From NCBI GenBank assembly GCA_029932445.1, contig JAOZQB010000077.1, forward strand, positions 1 through 12,408: a stretch of DNA of 12,408 bases, in the 5' to 3' direction. The position numbers and the translations under genes are program-made. The stretch's first letter is position 1. Each line of letters opens with the position of its first letter. Below, piece after piece: positions 1 through 8,100 of the stretch. Under the pieces are notes generated by a model. That model was not told the origin of the DNA. It did not search any database and was given only the letters and a program-made list of their open reading frames with translations. The stretch comes from Bacteroidales bacterium. Lineage in GTDB: Bacteria > Bacteroidota > Bacteroidia > Bacteroidales > JAADGE01.

Positions 1-1062
1 GAAAAAGCTTCTAAAAAATACTTACAGTTACGAACGGATAGTCAAAAAGATACTTCATTTGAATTGCTTGATTACTTAAAGAAAAACATTTCGCCTGATT
101 TGCCTTTCCCCGAATATAAAGAAACAAAAATTTTGGGTGATGCTAAATTTAACAACACAGGTTATTGGATTTTCTTTTGTAACCCTAAATATTGGCAGAT
201 TGACGAGTTTCTTGAAACGGACGAAATAAATTCAACGTGGAGAATAACTGATTGGCAAAGTGAACATTTTCAGAAAGGACAATTTGCTGTTATTCGGGTA
301 GGGAACGATTCAAGAACAAAAGACGAGTTAGCAGGGAAAGAAAGACTAAAAGCTGGAATATACGGAATTGTTGAGATTATGAGTCAAGCTCAGCCAATGC
401 CTGATTCCGATGGGCAATTTTGGATAAATCCTGAAAAATACGGAGAAGAACGTTTAAGAGTAAAAATTAGATATGTAAAAAAGCTATTGGATAATCCGAT
501 ACTTTTAGGCGATTTGAAAAATCTGACAGACTTTCAAAATGAGAAACCGTTGTTAAATGGTCGCCAAGCTTCTTCGTGGTCAATTGAGCAAGATACATTT
601 GACAAAATTCTTGAACTTGCTGACAGTAATATTGAAATTGTAAGTAAAGCAACAACCGCAGAACTTAATGACTATGTTGATTTACAAAAATTTGAAGCAA
701 AATATTTTAATGCAACACCAAGAGTAAAAGAAATAGTCAGCCGAAGAATTGAACGAGGTAACATTTCTAAAGCAGTGAAGAAAGCAAATAACTATGAATG
801 TCAAGTTTGCAAAGCTTTAGGACTTAATCCACACGGATTCAAAAAAAGAAATGGAGAATTTTATGTTGAAACTCATCATATAATTCCAGTATCTGAATTG
901 GAACAAGGTTCACTTGGAACTTTAAACCTACTGACAGTTTGTGCTAATCATCATAGACAACTACATTATGGAGACGTAAAACTGATTGAAAACAACGATA
1001 AGTATTTTGAGTTTACGATTAATAATGAAAAGATTAGGATAGATAAAGTAAGAAAAGAATAA
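1..1062 (+). CDS. EVE-HNH modification-dependent endonuclease (5' end outside window)
   Basis: The frame is open from base 1 to the TAA at 1060-1062, with no in-frame ATG before the EVE core, so the start lies upstream of the window; a TTG at 64 is a poor alternative. Numbering from the first codon here, residues about 54-175 (GYWIFFCNPKYW onward) look like an EVE domain, the PUA-like fold that binds modified bases. Residues about 240-330 form an HNH nuclease: zinc-type CQVC at 267-270, ETHHIIP around 290-296, a conserved Asn near 309, then CANHHRQLHYG at 314-324. The combination matches the EVE-HNH family (VcaM4I type), known to cut DNA carrying 5-methylcytosine or related modifications, so I infer phage or foreign-DNA defence. 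The first 50 residues are unassigned and may end a further N-terminal domain. No partner methylase is visible, as expected for a type IV-like enzyme. Confidence 0.85.
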   Translation, partial: EKASKKYLQLRTDSQKDTSFELLDYLKKNISPDLPFPEYKETKILGDAKFNNTGYWIFFCNPKYWQIDEFLETDEINSTWRITDWQSEHFQKGQFAVIRVGNDSRTKDELAGKERLKAGIYGIVEIMSQAQPMPDSDGQFWINPEKYGEERLRVKIRYVKKLLDNPILLGDLKNLTDFQNEKPLLNGRQASSWSIEQDTFDKILELADSNIEIVSKATTAELNDYVDLQKFEAKYFNATPRVKEIVSRRIERGNISKAVKKANNYECQVCKALGLNPHGFKKRNGEFYVETHHIIPVSELEQGSLGTLNLLTVCANHHRQLHYGDVKLIENNDKYFEFTINNEKIRIDKVRKE

Positions 1063-1074
1063 AACCAGGCGGTA

Positions 1075-1155
1075 ATCGAGTAGACGGCTGACTACCAAAC
1101 GGTAGCCAGTACGCCTCTCACACCACCGTACGTACGGGTCTCGTATACGGCGGTT
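1075..1155 (-). mobile_element. Group II intron remnant: domains V and VI (3' end only)
   Basis: On the minus strand, bases 1154-1122 form a 33-nt domain V hairpin. The basal stem is ACCGCCGTA with TACGGTGGT, including a CGC triad whose G pairs with U as is typical, plus a two-base CG bulge and a short distal stem-loop. A GTGAGAGG-type joiner leads to a domain VI hairpin with inner stem CTACC/GGTAG. It ends in CTACTCGAT, which puts an unpaired A seven bases before a predicted 3' splice site at about 1075. This arrangement is diagnostic of bacterial group II introns. No reverse transcriptase and no domains I-IV lie upstream, where the aminotransferase gene begins within 90 bases, so this is a truncated, non-splicing relic. 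A short minus-strand reading frame across it encodes RIRDPYVRWCERR, a familiar spurious translation of domain V. Confidence 0.85.
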
Positions 1156-1196
1156 CATCAGATAAAAGATATTTCAACCTCATTATTGCTCAATTA

Positions 1197-1220
1197 GACA
1201 CTATCCTAAAAAGTGTGTAC
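1197..1220 (+). mobile_element. Possible solo IS256-type terminal inverted repeat
   Basis: The stretch starting GACACTATCC and ending AAAAAGTGTGTAC resembles, from memory, the outer ends of IS256-family elements, which run roughly GAGACTGTTC followed by AAAAAAGTGTGT. If real, its tip points left and its interior would run into the aminotransferase gene, which stops only 20 bases away. No transposase and no matching opposite end are present. It sits 42 bases from the intron relic, which supports a junction of old insertions, but a chance match in AT-rich spacer is possible. Confidence 0.3.
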
Positions 1221-1240
1221 AAAGCTTTTCATCCAAACAG

Positions 1241-2557
1241 TTACATATTTGCCTCATTAAACAATTTTAAACGTCTTTCCAATTCCGGAAATAAACTTGA
1301 ATTTATTTGCGAAACACAAGCTCTTAAACCTTCGGTGTGTTCGCTTCCGGTTGTTTTTAAGGCAATAGCACTTATACCGTAATACAATAAATTATGTAAC
1401 AATTCACTGCCGTTCATTCCCGGATAAGATACCGTAAAATAAAATCCGTCGGCTAAAGGTTCACCTAAATCATTGTCATAAACCAAATTAAAACCATTTT
1501 CCAAAAACAGTTTTTTCATTACTTTGGCACGTTCACCGTATTCCATAACTTCACTTCGGTAATCGTAAACCCCGTCATTAACTGCTTTAAGCAATGCTGT
1601 TAAACCATATTGCGGTGTATGCGACACCCCTGCCGATAAAACATATAAAGCATTATAAATTAACGAATGACCGAATTGGTCGGTTGCATAAAACCGTTTC
1701 AAATCAGGATATCTGCTGTTATACACCTTTTCGGAAACAACGAGCATCCCAACCCTTTGACCGGCATAACTGAATATTTTTGAACTGGAAATCAGCATGG
1801 TCCAATTATCCGTATATTTTGCAACCGTGGGTTGATACGGCGGTTCTCCGGGTTTTGAATAATTTTTTCTGAAATCCATTCCGAAATAAGCCAAATCTTC
1901 AATAACCACAACATTATGTTTAGTTGCCAATTCGCCTACTATTTGTAATTCTTCATCCGTAAAACTAATCCATGTCGGATTATTAGGATTTGAATACAAC
2001 AGAGAACTGATTTTTTTTTCAACAATTAATTTTTCAAGTTTTGCTTTTAATTTTTTTCCTCTGTAATTAAACACATCAAAAGTATCGTATTCATAACCCA
2101 ACACTTTTATCTGCAATTTTTGAACGGGGAAACCGGGGTCTATAAACAAAACACCTCTTCTGTTTTTATCGGTTCTGTTTGCCACCATAAATAATGCCGT
2201 ACTGCCTTGTGCCGAACCGACGGTAGCAAAACAATATTCGGGTGAAATTTCAATATCCAAGAAATTCCGGACAAAACATGAAATTTCCTTCTTTAAAGGT
2301 TTCACACCTTCAATCGGAGCATATTTCGATGCAAAACCGTCTTTAAATGCTTTAATTTCAGCTTCCATTGCAATTTTCGACACATCTAAACCCGGAACGC
2401 CCATTTCCATTCTGAAAAATTTAACACCGGTTTCTTCTTCAATTTTATTTGCCAATTTTACGATTTCTCGAATGGATGCATCACCGATATCCGAAAAAGG
2501 CATTTCTTTTAAAATTCTGTCTGCAGTCTCTTTATTTAACGGAATATTATTTATCAT
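1241..2557 (-). CDS. PLP-dependent class I/II aminotransferase
   Basis: This 438-residue protein has the fold-type I aminotransferase signature in order: SNPNNPTW at 189-196 (contacts the cofactor), IEDLAYFGMD at 219-228 (Asp221 would bind the pyridine nitrogen and Tyr224 the cofactor O3'), and SSSKIFSYAGQRVG at 257-270. In the last motif Lys260 is the Schiff-base lysine and Arg268 binds phosphate. Arg412 in LRACVSQ fits the substrate carboxylate arginine. It should transfer an amino group between an amino acid and a 2-oxoacid in the cytoplasm. The length is slightly above the 390-400 usual for aspartate-type enzymes, with an N-terminal extension of about 45 residues. Specificity cannot be read from the motifs. 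The first Met is kept because no better start follows. A terminator for the upstream lipoprotein gene lies just before it, so it probably has its own promoter. It converges on the intron relic and the EVE-HNH gene. Confidence 0.9.
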   Translation of the reverse strand: MINNIPLNKETADRILKEMPFSDIGDASIREIVKLANKIEEETGVKFFRMEMGVPGLDVSKIAMEAEIKAFKDGFASKYAPIEGVKPLKKEISCFVRNFLDIEISPEYCFATVGSAQGSTALFMVANRTDKNRRGVLFIDPGFPVQKLQIKVLGYEYDTFDVFNYRGKKLKAKLEKLIVEKKISSLLYSNPNNPTWISFTDEELQIVGELATKHNVVVIEDLAYFGMDFRKNYSKPGEPPYQPTVAKYTDNWTMLISSSKIFSYAGQRVGMLVVSEKVYNSRYPDLKRFYATDQFGHSLIYNALYVLSAGVSHTPQYGLTALLKAVNDGVYDYRSEVMEYGERAKVMKKLFLENGFNLVYDNDLGEPLADGFYFTVSYPGMNGSELLHNLLYYGISAIALKTTGSEHTEGLRACVSQINSSLFPELERRLKLFNEANM

Positions 2558-2583
2558 AATTTATTTTTAAAATATCAATGTAT

Positions 2584-2607
2584 AAAAAAACCGAGAAAAT
2601 TTCTCGG
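2584..2607 (-). terminator. Rho-independent terminator of the DUF4197 gene
   Basis: Read on the minus strand, a CCGAGAA/TTCTCGG stem of seven pairs with a three-base loop is followed directly by seven T residues. It begins 10 bases after the DUF4197 stop codon and lies 27 bases upstream of the aminotransferase start, so it separates two genes of the same orientation. Confidence 0.85.
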
Positions 2608-2616
2608 CTTAATTTC

Positions 2617-3366
2617 TTATAAATTATTTTTAGCGTAACCAAAAACTTTTTTAATAATTTCACTGGCATAATTCAACGGATTTGCACGAATTTTCTTCTC
2701 TTCTTCAGCAACTTTATAAAACAAACCATCTAAAGCTCTGCGTGTTACATAATCACCCAGATTCGTATTTACCTTCGGTTTTCCGATAAACGGAGCCACT
2801 TTATTGTATAAAGAAGTTGTTTTGGACCATGCTTGATTTGTTGAAACATTTCCGACTAATTTTTTATTTAAAGACGTATTAATTTTAGGTGCAAATGCCG
2901 ATTTTAACTGATTGTAGGTTTTGCTTTTAAGATAATTTGTCGCTGACGTATTACTCCCTTTCAGTATGGTCATTCCGTCTTGAATAGTCATTGATTTCAC
3001 GGCATTTATAAAAATCGGTTTTGCTTCGGCAGCAGCATCTTCGGCAGATCGATTTATTCGTAATACCAAATCATCCATTGCTTTATCTCCCAAACCGGGA
3101 ACTTTTCGAATATTTTCAACAATGACATTTGCTTCCGGCGGAAGTAAAATTTTAACGGCTGCATTTTTAAAATAACCGTCTGTCGCATGCAAGGTTTTTG
3201 AAGACGAAATCGCCCCGGTTGTAAGAGCTTCTTTCAAACCCTGAATTATTTCAGAATTAGTTAAAGTCGATTGTTGGGATGCATCATCCATAATTTGTTG
3301 TAAAATATCACAAGAGCTCAACCCGATTGTCAATGATAATAAAAAAATTATTGCTGTTCGTTTCAT
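2617..3366 (-). CDS. DUF4197 family lipoprotein
   Basis: This is a 249-residue predicted lipoprotein. I start it at the ATG at 3364-3366 because the protein then opens with a lipoprotein signal, MKRTAIIFLL through LSSC, with Cys19 as the lipidated residue. An in-frame ATG at 3481-3483 would add 39 residues and bury the signal. The mature part matches the DUF4197 family along its length: SEIIQGLKEAL, GYFKNAAVKILLP, NRSAEDAAAEAKPIF, MTIQDGMTILKG, the C-terminal YVTRRALDGLFYKVAEEEKKIR and the final IIKKVFGYA. Function is unknown in this family, which occurs in Proteobacteria and Bacteroidota. A periplasmic-side membrane anchor is inferred from the lipobox, where Asp20 follows the Cys, a context that in E. 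coli favours inner-membrane retention but is not a safe rule in Bacteroidota. It is divergent from the metalloprotease across a 100-base spacer. Confidence 0.88.
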   Translation of the reverse strand: MKRTAIIFLLSLTIGLSSCDILQQIMDDASQQSTLTNSEIIQGLKEALTTGAISSSKTLHATDGYFKNAAVKILLPPEANVIVENIRKVPGLGDKAMDDLVLRINRSAEDAAAEAKPIFINAVKSMTIQDGMTILKGSNTSATNYLKSKTYNQLKSAFAPKINTSLNKKLVGNVSTNQAWSKTTSLYNKVAPFIGKPKVNTNLGDYVTRRALDGLFYKVAEEEKKIRANPLNYASEIIKKVFGYAKNNL

Positions 3367-3388
3367 AATGTTTATTTTTATAGCTTTG
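3360..3388 (+). promoter_or_regulatory. Candidate promoter for the M43 metalloprotease
   Basis: TAGCTTTG at 3381-3388 is a perfect match to the Bacteroidota -7 consensus TAnnTTTG. A weak TTCG at 3357-3360 lies 20 bases upstream, where a TTTG-like -33 element is expected. Transcription would start near 3395, giving a leader of about 70 bases. It overlaps the start of the divergent DUF4197 gene. Confidence 0.4.
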
Positions 3389-3466
3389 AAATTTGAAGTA
3401 AAAGTGCAAATTTTTAACTGAAATTCAAAAAATTGTTTTCTTAAACATATTTTTAAATCAATTTTA

Positions 3467-4789
3467 ATGCTTTTAAAGCACATTTTAATATTTCTGTTTC
3501 TTTTATTTTCAGACCATTTCTATGCACAATTTTTTTTTAATGAAAATTATTCCGAAAATAATATTTATAATAAGAATGTAAGTTCATCAGACACAGACAA
3601 TATTTATAATGCATCTAATTTTAAAAATAATCAAATACGGTACAACATTCCTGTAAAATTTTGGATTATAATAAACGACAGTACAAATCACAAAGTCGGA
3701 CCGGCATTTCTAAAAGAATTAATACAATATCTGAATTACTATTATTCAATTAACAATACAGGCATAAGATTTTCACTACGTCCTGATTATCAATATATTA
3801 ATAATGCCAATATCGTAAACCTGAGATATTACACTCAAGCTCCGATACAAGCAATGAAACATAAATCCAAAGCATGTATTAATGTGATTATTGCAAACAC
3901 GTTAATAAAGAAAAAGTTTTTAAGTTCAAGAAAAAAGAATTTTGCCGGTACATATAATCCGTTTTCAAAAACGGTTATAATTACTCGAAATATATCTACT
4001 TCAACTTTATCGCATGAAATCGGACATTATTTAGGATTAAAACATCCGCACAGAGGATGGAAATACAAACGGTTTCAGGAACCGGTCAGTCGAACAAAAA
4101 AAATGCCTTTCAGCAATAAAAAAATGTGTGAAAAAAAAGGCGACGGTTTATGCGATACTCCGGCAGAACCGAATTTGACAAAATACACAGACAATAAATG
4201 TAATTACACAGGTTGGAATGTGACAGATAAATTCGGGGAAGTATACAAACCGAATACGCACAATATTATGTCATATACAAATAATCGCGAATGCAGAAAT
4301 AAATTTACCAAACAACAAACGGAGTTAATGCTTAACACACTTTCAAAAAATAAATATGCAGACTATTGGAGAATAGATTTACAGAAAAACAAAGCCTATT
4401 TACCTGACGCCTTTGAACCTGACAATCATAGAGAAACAGCAACGGAAATATTTTTTAATACGCCTCAAACACATTCATTCAACAAGGTATATACAGCTAA
4501 AAAAAACACTGAAATTTCGGATCATGTCGATTGGTTATTTTTTGATTTAAAAACAACAAAACCACAACAAATTAATTTAAAATTTTCAGGAATTAAATAC
4601 TCATTTCCCAAAATAAGAATCTCAGTTTTCCGAGAAAAAAAAATAATTTTATTAAAAGAAATTTCCGAAGAATCAATTATTAAGGAAATTAAGATATCTA
4701 AAGCCTTAGCCGGAAAATATTATGTAAAAATTAGTCAAGTTGTTGAAAATGAAACAGAAAATTTTTATACAATTATGATTGGAAAATAA
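3467..4789 (+). CDS. Secreted M43-type (pappalysin-like) zinc metalloprotease with PPC-like C-terminus
   Basis: This 440-residue protein has a signal peptide at residues 1-20 (hydrophobic run, then YAQ). The catalytic part starts near IPVKFWIII at 61. It carries HEIGHYLGLKH at 183-193, which supplies the three zinc histidines and Glu184, and a Met-turn in NIMSY with Met268; these define a metzincin. The GDGLCDTPAEPN stretch at 225-236 and several cysteines (137, 221, 229, 245, 276) are characteristic of the M43B/ulilysin group. From about 313, DAFEPDNHRETAT through DHVDWLFFDL to KYYVKI resembles a bacterial pre-peptidase C-terminal (PPC) beta-sandwich. No cysteine-switch propeptide is obvious, since only about 40 residues lie between the signal and the core. 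No T9SS sorting domain is present, so it is either periplasmic or released by another route. The gene is visibly more A/T- and Lys/Asn-rich than its neighbours. Substrate unknown. Confidence 0.88.
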   Translation: MLLKHILIFLFLLFSDHFYAQFFFNENYSENNIYNKNVSSSDTDNIYNASNFKNNQIRYNIPVKFWIIINDSTNHKVGPAFLKELIQYLNYYYSINNTGIRFSLRPDYQYINNANIVNLRYYTQAPIQAMKHKSKACINVIIANTLIKKKFLSSRKKNFAGTYNPFSKTVIITRNISTSTLSHEIGHYLGLKHPHRGWKYKRFQEPVSRTKKMPFSNKKMCEKKGDGLCDTPAEPNLTKYTDNKCNYTGWNVTDKFGEVYKPNTHNIMSYTNNRECRNKFTKQQTELMLNTLSKNKYADYWRIDLQKNKAYLPDAFEPDNHRETATEIFFNTPQTHSFNKVYTAKKNTEISDHVDWLFFDLKTTKPQQINLKFSGIKYSFPKIRISVFREKKIILLKEISEESIIKEIKISKALAGKYYVKISQVVENETENFYTIMIGK

Positions 4790-4855
4790 ATATTTTTAAT
4801 ATGTTTGTCTGAATCATTTTTTAAATATATGAAAAAATTACTACTCCTTACCTCA

Positions 4856-4876
4856 GGAAAACGATTTAAGTTTTCC
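4856..4876 (+). terminator. Possible terminator after the metalloprotease gene
   Basis: GGAAAAC and GTTTTCC form a seven-pair stem with a seven-base loop, 66 bases after the metalloprotease stop. It is followed by a T-rich but interrupted stretch (GGTTTTAAATTTCTTTT), so termination strength is doubtful. Confidence 0.4.
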
Positions 4877-4927
4877 GGTTTTAAATTTCTTTTACAATCA
4901 AATAAGTGTACGAAAATACGTTAATTT

Positions 4928-4955
4928 TTGAAGTTTAATTTATTTAAAACTTCAA
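4928..4955. repeat. Perfect 9-bp inverted repeat
   Basis: TTGAAGTTT at 4928-4936 pairs exactly with AAACTTCAA at 4947-4955 around a ten-base A/T loop, followed by TATTTTTCTGC. It could be a weak terminator or a binding site for a dimeric regulator of the downstream 1375-residue protein gene; the sequence alone does not decide. Confidence 0.4.
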
Positions 4956-5058
4956 TATTTTTCTGCATTTTTCATCAATTTAATTTAACATTTTTACTTA
5001 TCTTATATTGATAGTAATCACAGATTTATGATCTGATTATTATCCTGTTTAAGAATTA

Positions 5059-5091
5059 TTTGTCTTTTTATCAGGCAATATAAAACATTTG
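5059..5091 (+). promoter_or_regulatory. Candidate promoter for the large T9SS protein gene
   Basis: TTTG at 5059-5062 and AACATTTG at 5084-5091 are separated by 21 bases. This fits the Bacteroidota -33/-7 layout, with one mismatch in the -7 box. The start would be near 5098 with a leader of about 60 bases. No Shine-Dalgarno precedes the ATG. Confidence 0.45.
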
Positions 5092-5160
5092 AATTAACTA
5101 CTTACAATAAAAAATTAAGATAAACCATTATTATTTATTTATTCACTAAATTAATGTATT

Positions 5161-8100
5161 ATGAGAAGATTTAGATTACTCTTTATTTTATTACCGGCAT
5201 TTTTCTTTATTTCGGAAACAAATGCTCAACAAGTTGTTAAACCGACCGTAATTAAACATCCGATTGGTTTTTCAATTACAAAACCGTTAAAAGACAATCC
5301 GATTGTTACCGGTTTTGAAAAACAAAATGATGAATTTTATATGAACCGTCATCGCGACCGTGATCTCAATCCGAATATCACACCGCCTGATTTTGACAAA
5401 ATGCCTGCAGATCCTAATATGCAGATAAAACAAGGCAGAATTAATAACGGCTCAAAAGCTTTAGCTCATAATTATGCCGGACAAAACAGCAGTTCATATC
5501 CTCCGGATTGCAACGGTGCTGTCGGTCCTAATCATTTTTTCCAAGTTGTTAATTTAACTTATGCAATTTACAATAAATCTGACGGAAGTATAGCCGCAGG
5601 ACCTTCTGCCTTAAATTCAATATTCAATTCTTCTTTACCCGGTGCCGGATACAATAACGGTGATCCGATTGTTTTATGGGACGAACAAGCCAACAGATGG
5701 TTTTATTCCGAATTTTCACTCGGCGGTTCTAACGATTATATGTTAATTGCTGTATCTACAACATCCGATCCTACCGGAACGTGGTATTCATGGTCATTTG
5801 ATGTAGATGATACACCTGATTATATGAAATTCGGAATTTGGCAAGACGGCTATTATATGGCAACAAATACAAGCAGCGGTAACGATGTTTACGTTTTTGA
5901 AAGAGATAAAATGATTGCGGGTAATTCTAACCCCCAAATGATTGCTTTTCATAATCCAAACCGTCCTTCAACTTTTGACGGTTTTCATTGCATCATGCCT
6001 CTTGATAATGACGGTGCTTGGGCTCCTGCCGGAACTCCCGGTCAATTTATTACAATTGCCGATAACGGACAAAGTAACCCTGCAGATGCATTATACATTT
6101 ATGAATTACATGCTGATTGGAATACACCGTCCAACTCTTCTTTCAGCAGAACACAAACCATTAACGTAAATTCATTCAGCGGTAATTTTTCCGGGAACTG
6201 GGATAATATTTCACAACCCGGAACATCGCAAAAATTAGACGGAATTTCTACCGTTTTAATGTACAGAGCTCAATACAGAAATTTCAACGGAACTCAAAAA
6301 ATTGTTTGTAATCATACAATTGCAGAAACTTCAACAGAGTCTGCAATCCGATGGTACGAATTGGAGAATACCGGTTCAGGATGGAGTATTGCTCAACAAG
6401 GCACATACAATCCCGACAGCAAAAGTCGTTGGAATGCAAGTATTGCCATGAATGCTTCCGGAGAAATCGGTATGGGCTATTCAATATCCGATGCAAGTTC
6501 TACCTATCCGGGTATTCGATATTGCGGACAATCTGCAAATGCTCCTGCTAACACAATGGATATTGCCGAAACAACGATTTATACCGGTCAGTATTCTCAA
6601 ACGTCTTATAACAGATGGGGTGATTATGCAAATATGTCTGTTGATCCTTCAGACGGTTCAACTTTTTGGTTTACTTCCGAATATAAATCAAGTTCATCTC
6701 ACGGAACGCGGATTGCTTCTTTTAATATCGGAACACCTACAAATACAGCTCCTGTTGCAGAAGCAAACGGATCTTATAACGGTATTGCAGGAAATTCGGT
6801 TTCATTCAGCAGCGCAGGATCTTATGACAGCGACGGAACAATAACTTCATACAGTTGGAATTTCGGTGACGGCGGAACAAGTACAAGTGCCAACCCCTCA
6901 CATACATACGCCTCATCAGGAACGTATACGGCAACTTTAACCGTAACAGATGACGGAGGTTTAACCGGTTCTGATAATGCAACGGTTACAATTACATCTG
7001 CTGCTGCAAGTTATGCTTCGGTTCCTTATTCAACAGGTTTTGAAAGCGGTTATGATGCAAACTGGTCAACACAAGGTTCAACTTCTTATTCAAGAATTCA
7101 ATTAACTACCGCAAATACACCACACAGCGGAAGTTACCATTTAACTATGGATGTAACAACAAACGGAAATTACAATACAAACGAAGCTTGGATGGGACTT
7201 AACTTATCCGGTCAATCACAAGTTGATTTGAGTTTTTGGTGGAAAGATTTCAGTGATGAAACACATGCTGCCGACGGAGTCTATTTTTCTGATGACGGCG
7301 GTGCTAATTTTGTAAAAGTTCAAGACTTAAACGGCGGAAGTTATACAAATAATTCTTGGTCTCAATTTAATCTTGATGTCGATCAACTGGCATCTGCAAA
7401 CGGTTTAAATTTATCCGGCACTTTTGTAGTTAAATTCCAACAATATGATAACTATTCTATTACAACTGACGGAATGGCTTTTGACGATATCAGTGTAACG
7501 GGAGGAGCCGCCAATGTGGCACCTACTGCAAATGCTAACGGACCATACAGCGGAACCGAAGGAATATCTGTTTCATTCAGCAGTGCAGGATCTTCTGACA
7601 GTGACGGAACAATCTCAAGTTATGCTTGGAATTTCGGTGACGGCGGAACAAGTACAAGTGCTAATCCTTCGCACACATACAGCTCTGCAGGAACTTATAC
7701 AGCTGTTTTAACTGTTACGGATAACGGAGGTTTAACTGATACTGACAATGCAACCGTTACCATCTCGACAGCAGCTAATGTTGCACCTACTGCAAATGCG
7801 AACGGACCTTATACAGGTACGGAAGGTATTGCTGTTTCATTCAGCAGTGCAGGATCTTCTGACAGTGACGGAACAATCTCAAGTTATGCTTGGAATTTCG
7901 GTGACGGCGGAACAAGTACAAGTGCAAATCCGACTCATACGTATGCATCAGCAGGTTCATATACTGCAACATTAACGGTTACGGATAACGGAGGTTTAAC
8001 TGATTCCGATAACGCAAATGTTACAATAAATCCTGCAAGCAGCGGAGGAGATTATGCATCAATTCCTTATTCAACAGGTTTTGAAAGCGGATTAGATGCT

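Larger units (their letters stand above)
4790..5160. other. 371-base AT-rich intergenic region
   Basis: No convincing gene lies here. The stretch contains two inverted repeats (4856-4876 and 4928-4955) and a promoter-like pair of boxes at 5059-5091. A 31-codon frame from the ATG at 4829 (MKKLLLLTSG onward) spans the first hairpin and has no supporting features. The second half is close to pure A/T. Confidence 0.6.

Noticed and set aside
961..1158. Minus-strand 65-codon frame beginning NRRIRDPYVRWCERR
   Set aside because: It is the translation of group II intron domain V/VI sequence running into the antisense of the EVE-HNH gene, a well-known spurious product.
3367..3483. N-terminal extension of the DUF4197 protein from the ATG at 3481-3483
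   Set aside because: It adds 39 residues ahead of a clear lipoprotein signal and overlaps the start of the divergent protease gene; the start at 3366 is better.
4829..4924. 31-codon frame MKKLLLLTSG onward
   Set aside because: It spans an inverted repeat, lacks a recognisable signal or domain, and is of a length expected by chance in this AT-rich gap.
7568..7925. Evenly spaced repeats considered as a CRISPR array
   Set aside because: The repeats are 94 bp, in frame, and encode PKD modules; the spacing is one protein domain.
6284..7975. Several 65-130 codon frames overlapping the large T9SS gene in other frames
   Set aside because: They lie inside repeat-rich coding sequence, the repeated ones mirror the PKD repeats, and none has domain features.
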